From: Aliiglaciecola sp. M165
GTDB lineage: Bacteria; Pseudomonadota; Gammaproteobacteria; Enterobacterales; Alteromonadaceae
Direction of reading: 5' to 3'
DNA: 64,000 nt
Assembly: GCF_007197995.1 (NCBI RefSeq)
Contig: NZ_VKKH01000002.1
Location: 682,001-746,000 of the forward strand
A program made the translations under genes and the position numbers. Shown here piece by piece: positions 24,706-33,999 of this stretch. Every line of letters begins with the position of its first letter. Position 1 is the stretch's first letter. Below the pieces are notes generated by a model. That model saw only the letters and a program-made list of their open reading frames with translations. It was not told the DNA's origin and searched no databases.

Positions 24706-27700
24706 CCCAAAGAGTGAGTGCCTCTTGAGGGATATGCCCTTTGATCAGAACTTCTTGTGCCCAAAATGAACGATGATAAGCTAACTTGTAATGTAAAGGG
24801 AGATCAACCCAAACTTTACCTATAGTCTCGTAAGTCACTATTTCAGTGTCTACCTTACTTAAATCAATTAGCACTATCCCAGATTCATTGGTTACATATC
24901 CATCTTTTACAATATTCAATTGTGTTGAAGCGCTTATCCATGGACTATCATGAGCGACTTTTTTCCCCATACCGACATGCTGTTCTGGGGTCACACTACC
25001 TATTCTATTCCGTGCATAAATTCCTAAACCGCGATCAAACTGTTTTCGCTGCTCTGGAGTGAGTGCTCGAAACACTGTTCTAGACTTAATTGCCTCGGTA
25101 GCCTGATTAAACAAATACTGCGCGGCAGCAGTCTGCGCACCATTAGCAAACTTACCACCAGTTATCACAGAAGCCGTTCCACCGATAATCATCGAAACGA
25201 CTGTTCCTTGCGCAATGTCCGCACCACTGAGATCACTTCCACCCGGCAGGTAAGCCCCGCCGAATCCTTTGGTCACACCAGCACTGACAAACCCATGCCC
25301 AAATTTACCACCCGATAGTTCTGCTGCAACCCCACCAACAACGGCATGAGCAGCTATTTGTTGCGCTATCTGTGATGCAGTGAGTTGATTGCCACCGAAA
25401 CTGTATAGCCTTTCCAATTGTAAATTGTAGTTCCCAGTGCCATTAAATATTCCTTTAGATTGGAAATGCTGTCCAATCTTCTGGAAGGCTTTTGCCGTGA
25501 CAAATGCAATCGCGCCATTTTTAAATGCTGTTCTCAGGTTCCCAGTCGTGGCATAAGTGGTTGCCGATGCATATGCCGCGCATCCCCATGCTTGGCCAAA
25601 GTAGCAAGCAGCAGCTTGAGCCACAGCATTAAGCACCGGCACGCTCGCCACCGATCTCAAAATTTGCTTAGCAAAATTATTGAAAGGTTTAAAGATACTA
25701 AAAATATAACCACTTGGGTCTGTGCCACTTAACGGGTTATTGATGATATAGCTGTATCTGTTAAACGACTGACTATTCTTCGGAGCCTGAATAAAGGGAT
25801 CAGCCTGCAAGAATCTACCCAAGCTTGGATCGTAGATCCGACCGTTCATATGAATAATATCGGCGTGCTCCACATGTTCGTGGCCAGTGAATCCACGGAT
25901 CGCAAGACTCATGTTGGTCAACGTAGGTGCGGCAATCGCTCTTGCACTGGCGCTCCATGTGCTGGTTGCGCCGAGTTTAGTGCGCTTACCCCAAGGGTCC
26001 ATGTAGACTTTTTCGGTGATCTGACCATTTTGATTCAAAATGGTATCCACACTGCCCAAGTGGTCTTTTAACAAAAAACTGTTTTGTACGGCACTTGTGC
26101 TTGCATAGCGTGTTTGCACGCCACCTGGAATATAACGACGGAACTGCATTGGGCTCGCGTCACTAGATTGAATGATTTCAAGGTTACCCAAATAGTAAGT
26201 GGTCTTGGTTACGCCACTTTCACTGCTCACACGCTTATAACGATTACGATTTGCATCGTAGTAGAAGCTTGTAACTTCTCCATTGGCGGTTATTTGAGAC
26301 GCTTTGTCAAAATGGTGGTAGTTGATGTTTCTGTGCAACGAACCATTTCGATACTCTTTGGTTTGATTACCGTTTGCATCGTAACAATAGGTTTGATTGC
26401 CTACCTGGGTGAGCGCATGCGGGCCTGCCGTTATGGAACAACCCGACGCACGCTGACCGTACTGGTAAGTTACGCCATTGGCCACATCGGACTTACTGGT
26501 AATGTTGCCGTTGTCGTCATAAGTGACATCCGCCACGGCCATACCGTTGGCGCCGGTTGACGAAGACGCGCCTAGTAGCCTAAAGGCATCGTCATATTCA
26601 AATTCCTGAGTGAAGTTGCTGGTAGCATTTTCACGGTTCCGCAAGTTACCAAAACCGTCAAAAGTCATGGTTACGCTTTGTGCAGTGCTATTTCTAGATG
26701 TGGCATTAATACTGGTGTTAAAACCTAGAATTGCATCGAATGTTTTAACCGTTGTAACGTGGCCAATGTTATTACTTCTGACATTTTTGCGCTGGCGAGT
26801 GACATTCCCCAATGCGTCCATTTCTTCAATTTCCATATAGGTAACTTTATTATCGTTACCTGCAGGCGCGTCACTGAACTTGGCTTCTTCTTGTTTGAAT
26901 AAATATCCATAGCCGTTGTAGTGGTTGCGCACACCCCAACAGGCGCCTGTGGTGTTGCCACCTGATACTTCACAACCCAAAATCGAGCTTTCGTCAGCGT
27001 CAAACTGCTGGAATACCCTGCCGATTTCATCGTAGGTGGTTTTTTGGGTATAGGTGACACCGTCAATGACTGTACGCACCAGTTCAGGGCGACCAACACT
27101 GTCATAAATATACTGTTTGCTCGCGTGATTGGCATTAGGCAAAGATTCTGACTGCAACAAGTGGCTATTAACGAACTGGCCTTGCGCCGTTGAATAGGCC
27201 AAGTATGAATAGTTGGTACTCTCGTTAACGCCGTTGCCACTCACTGCACGCTCAAGGGTTCTACCCAATTTATCCATATAAAACTGCGTGATCGAACCAC
27301 GAGCATCTTGCTGCCATACCAATTTACCTAAAGCGTTGTAACGGTAGCTCCAGTTGCCTTTGTCTGGGTCATTCATGCTAGTTTTGCGACCATAGTCGTC
27401 AAAGGCATTGGTGATCACGGTGCCATCAACATTGTTGGTCCGAACCAGATCGCCTGTTGCGTTATATCGATAGTTAGTTTCGCCAGAAATGGCGGTATCG
27501 GTAATTTTTTCTAATTTCCCAACGCGGTCGAAGAATTCGGACTTGGTCTGCGACACGGAATAACCGTTGAAGTTACTGCTGACGGTAGTTGTTACACTTA
27601 ACCCGTTTGCAGCATAAGCTACCGATGACGATTGTAAACCGCCATCAGTCAAGGTCAAACTGGTTGATTGTAGACGGTTGAAATCATCATATAATGAGGT

Positions 27701-30700
27701 TTCAAAATACGCCGTTGCGCCCAGATAATGGGGTTTAGACGCGGCAACAGTTCGACCGTATTTGTCGTACCGATTAATTTGCACAATGTAAGTGCCATCA
27801 AAACCTTGTTTCGCCGACGCAACTTGTCGTCCCATTTTGTCAAAATAGGCAAAGACAGTAGGCTTACCACTGGTTTCCTGCTTTTCAACAAAATAGTAAG
27901 TTTCGCTTATCGCAGGCGGCGTAAAATCACTATCTCCGAAAAATTGACGTTCAACGGAAGAAGTCGCACCAAGGCTAGATTTGGAGGCCGTAACGTTACC
28001 CATAGCATCAAGCCCATGCTCGGTAACCACACCATTGATATCAGTGGTTTTTGTTGGTGTGCCAAAGATTGAGAAAGTGTCAATTGTGCTAGCATAGAAG
28101 TACGCGTTTTCGGTTGATACTGCGTAGCGGCTACTTGCGTCAAACGAGGTGCCCTGGTAACGATACACCTTATAAATATTGCCGCTGACATCCACATCGT
28201 CCGGCGATGTCGCACAAGTAATATTGGTGAAGTGGCTACTGTAAGTGTGGGTACCAGTTTCATTACCGAAAGTGTCATAACAGTGCAGTGTTGTTAGCTT
28301 TGTACGCTCATTGCCTGATGGCGCAATGACCTCGGTTTCTAACACACCGTTTGCGTTGTATGTAAACTCACTGCTGCGCGTGACTGTGTCAACGTCATCT
28401 GTAGCGAATATACGTTCATGTGTAACGGTTGTTGCACTAATGCGATTGAGCCACCAATTGTCTACGTTTTCATCACTGAATGAATTAACTGTGGTGACCC
28501 GATTCATCACGGTATTTGCCGCCAAACCTGCGCGGATTTCAACGGTCACTTGCTTAAGGTTTGCGTGGTTAGCTGTATTGTTTGCAACTACCAAGTTAGC
28601 ACGATCAATGCGTTCATAGTCGTTATCGGTCACCACCACTGATTTGAGCAGAGTCGTGGTTCCCGCATCATTGACGGCAAACTCTTCCTGGGTAGAAATA
28701 TCCAAGTAGGGGTAAAGTGTTGCCCCGCCGCTTAGTTGATACACATCGTACACATTTGTCGCACGCGACAGGATCTTGTTCGCCGCGGGTGTGTCGCTTA
28801 TTTCGCCCAAATATTGCACTGTATTAGCTGGCATGCCTATAAATGGGAAATCTTGACGGTAGGTAGTGACCGTAGTTATGTCTCTATCAACATCGTGTGT
28901 GTAGAGCTTTTCAAACCCTAACATACCGCGACCACCGGATTGGGCGCGCATGCCCTCGTAGAAGTACTCCACCGATAGCGTATCGTTCGCGTTAGTATGG
29001 CTAGGCGCATCTGATGTTACTGAGCTAACCAAGTAATAAGGGGAAATTAAATCAAATACTGGTGAACATTCACGGCGTAAGTTTCCAACTGCTGTGCCAT
29101 CAAATCGACATCTTCCCCAAAGCTGATTGTGGGCATTTGTACCTTTTTTATAAATGGACTCGGAATTCATCAAATTATAATTGATGGTGGTGGTCAAGCC
29201 AAAGCCATTAGTTATTTGCCTCAGTTTATTGGGCGCGTTGTTTGCGACGACATCGCGATAAACTTTCAATCTAGGCACGAACGAGCCGTCAGTGACCAAT
29301 TGCAAATGACCAAGATCGACATCTCCATCACCAGTCCAATCAGCCAACAACACAGCGTTTTGATCTGGTTCGTAAAGCATGTTGCCGACACCACTTAAAG
29401 TACTGACATCTGTTCCATCGATAAAACCTCCGTCAGTATCTTGGTAAGCGACTTCCCATCTACCGTTGTATTTATCCAAGAAAGTGTTTTGACTATGTTT
29501 TTCGTCAAAGTAAATTAAGTCCGGTCGATAGTCTTTATCAAGATCAATGAATCGGATACTTGAAGCGTCTTCTCCTCTTGCGACATTGAGTGCGATACTT
29601 TGCACCGGTAAATACTGACCACTTCCATCGGATAATTGAAACCTAACGGTTGGACTGGTTGAGGTATCAGCAGGAACTTCATAAATATCTGACATTCCGT
29701 CGCCATTGATATCAGCAGCGAATATGCGAGTTGAAGGAGTGAGATCAGGCACTAGCGAACCGGTTAATCTTTTAAGTTCGTCTCCAACTAGCATTCCCCA
29801 GGAAATATTGTCATAGCGATCGACATTGCAATCTTGCCCATCACAATCTATTTCGGAAACTGTGTCGACGATTTTAAACAACAAATCGGCTGTTCCATTA
29901 GAGTCGATGTCAAAAAGTGTTAACCCACTGATCAACTGTAAGTTTGCGCCTTCGTATATTTCATCCTGTCCTAATCCTGAAGTGTCGAATGGCTCGACAG
30001 CAATACTCAAAGGGGATGTGAAACCGCCAGATTTGTTATTTGTTCTTTGGTATAGGTTTCTCCCAGACACATAAATCATGTCTGGATAGGCGTCGGAATT
30101 AATATCTGCAAAGGTTACTTTTGTACTCGTTCCACTAGTACCAGTTAAGTTGATACCCATATCGACTATACGGTTATCATCTTCGGCGCAAGTATCGACT
30201 TCAAAATCATCGGCGAAGCATGTATCAAAATCAATAATCAGTTGCTCATCAGCATCGAAATATTTCCATACGTAGTCGCCATTTTCTTGGGTGTAATAGA
30301 TAAGTTCGACATATCCGTCGCCGTCAACGTCAACGGGATAGAATCGAGGTGGGTATAAATTTAAGTCGCTACTAGTTATGGAAAAAAGTCGAATCGCGTC
30401 TGCAAATCCATTCTCTGAATAGTTGTAAGCAACTTTTACTGAATGAACATTGCCGTTCCCAAGTGCGACAAAAACTACATCTGAGAAGCCATCACTATTC
30501 AAGTCTGCAGGTGAGGGAGAATACACTTGATTATTTCCAAGATCGATTTGGTTCCCAACGCCAGATCCAGTATAGAGATTTTGACCTTGATTATTCCACT
30601 CAAACGTTGTGGGTTCATAGCAGTCTGAAGCAGAGCTTCCACATTTGGTAATTGAGGCTAGTCGCAAAATTCCCGTATTAGAATCCGATTCGTAACCAAA

Positions 30701-31930
30701 ATGATAACTTCGAACCTGTAAATCATCATGGTTACTGATGGTGATTGACTCTAGTCGCTCAGACAAGCCAGCCTTGGCACCTAACACATTTGAAATGTTT
30801 GCGTCTGTTCGACTGGATGATGCTGAATAATCGAAATCGATGGTATTTCCGCTGTAGCTTATTGTATCAAGAACAATCTCAGACACTTCAGGGTTAGAAG
30901 ACAGATCAACATAATTGTAAGAAATGGCGTTGGACGTTAATTGGTAGTTATCTTCGACCTTGCTCATTAACCAACGAATGGCATTGCCGCCATGAGTATG
31001 ACGTGAATCGGCTGAATCTCCGAAGTAGCTTGTTGAGCCGTCTGATCCTTCTACGGTGAAATAGAGCGGTCCGTTACCAAGCACTCCTTCAGATTTGACT
31101 CGAATTCCACTGTCAATTTCTGTGCGATACTCTGCGCCTGCATTACCATAGGTGCCACTTACTAAGATCAGCTTTTGACCGTTTAAGCAAAAGCGATCAT
31201 CTCCATCATTGCTAATCGTTCCATTATAGCCATCTTGTTCTCTCGTCGCTCGGCACCTATCGATACTCGAAGCTGCAGAAATATTCCACCCTATCCCCAA
31301 GTGACCATTACCTGATTGGGAGTTATAAGAAACCGCGACTTCAGGAGTTACCCCAGCTATTCCAGATGGCAATTCCAGTGATACGGCATAGGTAGCGGCT
31401 CCTGACTCGCTTACACGGAATTCTCCGCCTACAACACCTACTAAGGTATTGCTAACTGTCGGTAGAGAAGGCGTGTTCACCTGAGGCGCTGACTCTACAT
31501 AACTCAACAATGCAATATCGATTGCGAAACCGCCAGAACCATCGTTTTCAACGTAAACATATTCGTTATTACCAGAGGCGCCCAGAAATACAGTTAAATC
31601 CATAATGCCATCAGAATTTAAGTCGCTGTATGATACTGAACCCCCAGCCACCAGCGAGGGGTTGGCTGTTGAAAACTGTGAGTAAGTAATATTCTCAACT
31701 TGCCAACTTCCGCTGCTGTTAGTTAGCTTTAGTAAATCTCCCTCTTCATAAACGGGAATAATGATAAATACAGAGCCGCTGATCGGTACCCAAGTTGGAT
31801 CTGTTTTTAGATAGTATTCGCCGTTTTTCTCATAAAGTTGATAACTCTCGTCAAGTGCGGATGCCGAAAACGACAGTGCGGCAAACGAAAGTAAGATAAA
31901 CGATAAAAAACGAGAGTAGACTGATGGCAT
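24686..31930 (-). CDS. Giant RHS/SpvB-type polymorphic toxin with ADP-ribosyltransferase C-terminus
   Basis: About 2414 residues from the ATG at 31930, with AAGGGAATATC before it; a TTG seven codons upstream is less likely. Order: signal peptide (FILLSFAALSFSASA), an SpvB-like region (GGEFRVSESGAATYAVSLEL onward), FG-GAP/VCBS-type calcium-binding repeats (DLNSDGFSD, DINSDAYPD, DINGDGMSD), a TcB-like middle (TNGFGLTTTINYN), then many YD/RHS repeats ending in the core signature LGRFLQADPF...YSYIINNPLSGTDPSGY near 2075. The last 339 residues are the variable toxin part: hydrophobic, glycine-rich pretoxin, then a putative ADP-ribosyltransferase with Arg in VFRALTPEQ (about 2288), ISAST (about 2332-2336) and Glu in AQEVLIKG (about 2393). 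The RHS shell should encapsulate the toxin. The delivery route is unknown; the signal peptide suggests Sec export rather than T6SS. Confidence 0.88.
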   Translation of the reverse strand: MPSVYSRFLSFILLSFAALSFSASALDESYQLYEKNGEYYLKTDPTWVPISGSVFIIIPVYEEGDLLKLTNSSGSWQVENITYSQFSTANPSLVAGGSVSYSDLNSDGIMDLTVFLGASGNNEYVYVENDGSGGFAIDIALLSYVESAPQVNTPSLPTVSNTLVGVVGGEFRVSESGAATYAVSLELPSGIAGVTPEVAVSYNSQSGNGHLGIGWNISAASSIDRCRATREQDGYNGTISNDGDDRFCLNGQKLILVSGTYGNAGAEYRTEIDSGIRVKSEGVLGNGPLYFTVEGSDGSTSYFGDSADSRHTHGGNAIRWLMSKVEDNYQLTSNAISYNYVDLSSNPEVSEIVLDTISYSGNTIDFDYSASSSRTDANISNVLGAKAGLSERLESITISNHDDLQVRSYHFGYESDSNTGILRLASITKCGSSASDCYEPTTFEWNNQGQNLYTGSGVGNQIDLGNNQVYSPSPADLNSDGFSDVVFVALGNGNVHSVKVAYNYSENGFADAIRLFSITSSDLNLYPPRFYPVDVDGDGYVELIYYTQENGDYVWKYFDADEQLIIDFDTCFADDFEVDTCAEDDNRIVDMGINLTGTSGTSTKVTFADINSDAYPDMIYVSGRNLYQRTNNKSGGFTSPLSIAVEPFDTSGLGQDEIYEGANLQLISGLTLFDIDSNGTADLLFKIVDTVSEIDCDGQDCNVDRYDNISWGMLVGDELKRLTGSLVPDLTPSTRIFAADINGDGMSDIYEVPADTSTSPTVRFQLSDGSGQYLPVQSIALNVARGEDASSIRFIDLDKDYRPDLIYFDEKHSQNTFLDKYNGRWEVAYQDTDGGFIDGTDVSTLSGVGNMLYEPDQNAVLLADWTGDGDVDLGHLQLVTDGSFVPRLKVYRDVVANNAPNKLRQITNGFGLTTTINYNLMNSESIYKKGTNAHNQLWGRCRFDGTAVGNLRRECSPVFDLISPYYLVSSVTSDAPSHTNANDTLSVEYFYEGMRAQSGGRGMLGFEKLYTHDVDRDITTVTTYRQDFPFIGMPANTVQYLGEISDTPAANKILSRATNVYDVYQLSGGATLYPYLDISTQEEFAVNDAGTTTLLKSVVVTDNDYERIDRANLVVANNTANHANLKQVTVEIRAGLAANTVMNRVTTVNSFSDENVDNWWLNRISATTVTHERIFATDDVDTVTRSSEFTYNANGVLETEVIAPSGNERTKLTTLHCYDTFGNETGTHTYSSHFTNITCATSPDDVDVSGNIYKVYRYQGTSFDASSRYAVSTENAYFYASTIDTFSIFGTPTKTTDINGVVTEHGLDAMGNVTASKSSLGATSSVERQFFGDSDFTPPAISETYYFVEKQETSGKPTVFAYFDKMGRQVASAKQGFDGTYIVQINRYDKYGRTVAASKPHYLGATAYFETSLYDDFNRLQSTSLTLTDGGLQSSSVAYAANGLSVTTTVSSNFNGYSVSQTKSEFFDRVGKLEKITDTAISGETNYRYNATGDLVRTNNVDGTVITNAFDDYGRKTSMNDPDKGNWSYRYNALGKLVWQQDARGSITQFYMDKLGRTLERAVSGNGVNESTNYSYLAYSTAQGQFVNSHLLQSESLPNANHASKQYIYDSVGRPELVRTVIDGVTYTQKTTYDEIGRVFQQFDADESSILGCEVSGGNTTGACWGVRNHYNGYGYLFKQEEAKFSDAPAGNDNKVTYMEIEEMDALGNVTRQRKNVRSNNIGHVTTVKTFDAILGFNTSINATSRNSTAQSVTMTFDGFGNLRNRENATSNFTQEFEYDDAFRLLGASSSTGANGMAVADVTYDDNGNITSKSDVANGVTYQYGQRASGCSITAGPHALTQVGNQTYCYDANGNQTKEYRNGSLHRNINYHHFDKASQITANGEVTSFYYDANRNRYKRVSSESGVTKTTYYLGNLEIIQSSDASPMQFRRYIPGGVQTRYASTSAVQNSFLLKDHLGSVDTILNQNGQITEKVYMDPWGKRTKLGATSTWSASARAIAAPTLTNMSLAIRGFTGHEHVEHADIIHMNGRIYDPSLGRFLQADPFIQAPKNSQSFNRYSYIINNPLSGTDPSGYIFSIFKPFNNFAKQILRSVASVPVLNAVAQAAACYFGQAWGCAAYASATTYATTGNLRTAFKNGAIAFVTAKAFQKIGQHFQSKGIFNGTGNYNLQLERLYSFGGNQLTASQIAQQIAAHAVVGGVAAELSGGKFGHGFVSAGVTKGFGGAYLPGGSDLSGADIAQGTVVSMIIGGTASVITGGKFANGAQTAAAQYLFNQATEAIKSRTVFRALTPEQRKQFDRGLGIYARNRIGSVTPEQHVGMGKKVAHDSPWISASTQLNIVKDGYVTNESGIVLIDLSKVDTEIVTYETIGKVWVDLPLHYKLAYHRSFWAQEVLIKGHIPQEALTLWDGKGGE

Positions 31931-32059
31931 AGTCGATATTCCCTTATCCAAGTAAAAAATTAATAATCATGCAAGGAAAACTCGCATGCAAGTGTGATTG
32001 AAGCATGAAGGTATTAGAGAAAATTGTGAAAAAGAACAAAAAGTCACTCAAGATACTCA

Positions 32060-32398
32060 TTACTTCTTAATGTACATTGCGCCGTCGGCGGTTAGTTCGT
32101 TGTACGTTCCACCATGCCAACCATAATCAATGCACTTATGTGAATAGATTTTGAGTTTTTTGTCTGCGGTAAACGCCGTCAAGGCGACAGACAGTAGTTG
32201 GTCATATTGGGGGTGATTAGTGGAGACAAATATGGAATCGCTACCAGAACAATTACTCGGATTACCAAAAGCCCCTTTAATTTCGAACCCTTGCCCTCGA
32301 ATAATTTCAACATGTTCAACCGGCACAGTGTTTGTCCAACCACCTGCCATGGCAGCGCTAGAAAATACAAAAAGTAACGTGGCTAAAATACGCATCAT
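32060..32398 (-). CDS. Small secreted protein, array member 24
   Basis: 112 residues; signal peptide ends FSSAAMA before GGWTN. VPVEHVEIIRGQGFEIKG is the strand-turn-strand unit; cysteines in SNCSGS and HKCIDY; core LLSVALTAFTADKKLKIYS; terminal DGAMYIKK. It lies upstream of the RHS gene on the same strand, so the RHS-NADAR pair is embedded inside the array. Confidence 0.77.
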   Translation of the reverse strand: MMRILATLLFVFSSAAMAGGWTNTVPVEHVEIIRGQGFEIKGAFGNPSNCSGSDSIFVSTNHPQYDQLLSVALTAFTADKKLKIYSHKCIDYGWHGGTYNELTADGAMYIKK

Positions 32399-32409
32399 TG
32401 GATTCCCCG

Positions 32410-32805
32410 TTACAAAATCTGAACGAAGTTAAACTTTGAATAAGGCCCAAAACACTGTTTGGCTCCCGTGGCATTTTGGTTGCTAATTTTCACCGTTTGG
32501 TCAGCTGATTTTGCTGCCAACAACATGGAAAATTGCATTTCGTTCACTTCGTTTGGGATGGCAATGAAAACGTCTGTTCTGTTTCCGCACGGATTAGACG
32601 ACATATTCCCTTCGATCAATATTCCGAAATAGGGATCCACTTCTCTGTCGTGAAGGTAGATGCTCTTTATTTTGCCTTCAAACTCGGTGGCAAGTGCTTG
32701 ATGTGTAATTAAAATCAAAAGGAGTGAAGAGATAGATTTTGAAAAGAAAGAAAGTCTTTCAGCTAGCAGCGAACGGCGATTCGTTCCTTCGAATATTGAG
32801 AGCAT
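32410..32805 (-). CDS. Small secreted protein, array member 25
   Basis: 131 residues. The ATG at 32805 has AAAGGGAAATT before it, so the long polar leader (about 24 residues) before the hydrophobic SSLLLILITHQALA signal appears real. Family features: GKIKSIYLHDREVDPYFGIL, cysteines in NPCGNR and KQCFGP, core FSMLLAAKSADQTVKI, terminal FNFVQIL. It starts 11 bp before member 24, so these two are probably co-transcribed. Confidence 0.75.
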   Translation of the reverse strand: MLSIFEGTNRRSLLAERLSFFSKSISSLLLILITHQALATEFEGKIKSIYLHDREVDPYFGILIEGNMSSNPCGNRTDVFIAIPNEVNEMQFSMLLAAKSADQTVKISNQNATGAKQCFGPYSKFNFVQIL

Positions 32806-33235
32806 AATTTCCCTTTAATTAATACAACAACATCTTAATTAGCCTAAAATTATACACAAGTGTCGCGGTTAAGCATCATATTTCGTTACAAATAAGCGCC
32901 TTTACTGATAAACATTTGAACAATAAAGAAAATTTTAGTTGATTGAAAAGCAACCAAACACATAGCACTATTTACTTCAAACATAAGTCTAGTCATCAAA
33001 AAATACCGTTGCATTTAAGGAAAATTAGGGTGCTCAAATTAAATACAAGGATTTGTTTTTGTCTGATGTAGCGCGTGCAGCTGATACTTGTACTTAAGTG
33101 GAAAATATTCTACCCGAGAGTGTTTCACCATATAGTAGAGCGGCAGCAAAAATATTTTTAGAGAACTTGGCTCTAATCTCGGGGAAGGATCACCCCCTTG
33201 CTCAGACCGTTGATTAATAATGATCGAGCTTTTAG
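32806..33235. other. AT-rich gap without a recognisable gene
   Basis: 430 bp between array member 25 and the AlpA-like gene. It presumably carries the promoter of members 25-24. I see no attC-like site, tRNA or known element; an open frame at 33039-33260 overlaps the regulator gene and has no supporting features. Confidence 0.45.
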
Positions 33236-33436
33236 TCAAAGGGTCTGTTGCTCTATCCATTGCTGGACAGCGTTGAAAGAGAATGCGATCCTCCTAAGAC
33301 TCAAATAAATCCGCGGAATAAAGCTATTCGAGCGCTCAAGCCTCCATAATGTTGTGCTCGAAATTCCTAAAATTTTACAAACTGTGGCTCTGTCTATTAA
33401 TCGCAAGTTTTCGTAGTTTTTCATTTTTTCACTCAT
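33236..33436 (-). CDS. AlpA-like helix-turn-helix regulator
   Basis: About 66 residues from the ATG at 33436 (33475 and 33424 are alternatives; none has a clear ribosome site). The sequence LIDRATVCKILGISSTTLWR is the winged-helix recognition region of AlpA/MerR-like excisionase-type regulators, followed by RRIAFSFNAVQQWIEQQ, the usual wing and terminal helix. AlpA proteins control excision genes of prophages and integrative elements. No integrase is nearby, so it is probably a relic marking the right side of the island. Confidence 0.72.
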   Translation of the reverse strand: MSEKMKNYENLRLIDRATVCKILGISSTTLWRLERSNSFIPRIYLSLRRIAFSFNAVQQWIEQQTL

Positions 33437-33999
33437 GTTTTTAGTATCTACCAAACAGAGTGGTAAAAAATTCATGGTTTTGATGTTGCATTGAAACGCG
33501 TTAGCCAGTTTTTTTTAAGAATCTGCTCTGTGATTCGAACGTGAGCAAAGTCCACATATTCGAATAATTTCCCGTAGAAAGGTTGTTCTTAGCTACCCAA
33601 AAAACACGTTTTCTGAAAATTCCCTGGCACGTGCCGGGGAATTCGGTCCTGAAAATTCCCTGGCACGTGCCAGGGAACATTAGTTTATTAGTGAATTCCT
33701 AGAGGATGAAAAATAGTTAGTGTTATGCTCATTCCACAGTCGTGATTTTTTAGCACTGTTTTGTAGCAGTTTAATCAACAATTGGTTATCTTAGATTTTG
33801 TTAAGCTAAAATTTTGAGAAAGTTGTTTAGCCATACTCAAAAGGCATTCAGTCGCTAGCCAATTGGTGACACGCTAGGTGACAAAAAAAGCACAGTACGC
33901 AAACCTGTTGCATTAACACCTTGTTTTAATTGATTTTTGTTATTTTACGCGATATTCAGATTCAGAATATTGAGTAAGAGTCGCTCTACTGTTGAGCGG
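33437..33999. other. Gene-free region with tandem palindromes
   Basis: 563 bp between the AlpA-like gene and the nucleotidyltransferase gene. Its only clear structure is the pair of long palindromes at 33612-33677. No open frame of gene quality. Confidence 0.5.
33612..33677. repeat. Two tandem copies of a 22-bp palindrome
   Basis: The unit CTGAAAATTCCCTGGCACGT continues into the mirror half. The second palindrome (33656-33677, arms TTCCCTGGCAC/GTGCCAGGGAA) is perfect; the first (33620-33641) has a single mismatch pair. The two are 36 bp apart in direct orientation, with the TCTGAAAA or CCTGAAAA leader conserved as well. This spacing and symmetry suits a dimeric DNA-binding protein or a recombinase site. 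Confidence 0.75.

Noticed and set aside
24686-31951. Many open frames of 60-170 codons on the opposite strand inside the RHS gene
   Set aside because: All are shadows of the long coding frame; none has a ribosome site or recognisable domain.
33039-33260. Open frame of 73 codons on the - strand left of the AlpA-like gene
   Set aside because: Overlaps the regulator's end, has no ribosome site, and the composition is unlike a protein.
33520-33550. GATTCGAAC stretch resembling the T-arm of a tRNA, possibly an attachment site
   Set aside because: No matching stem or acceptor arm on either side; too short to support a tRNA remnant.
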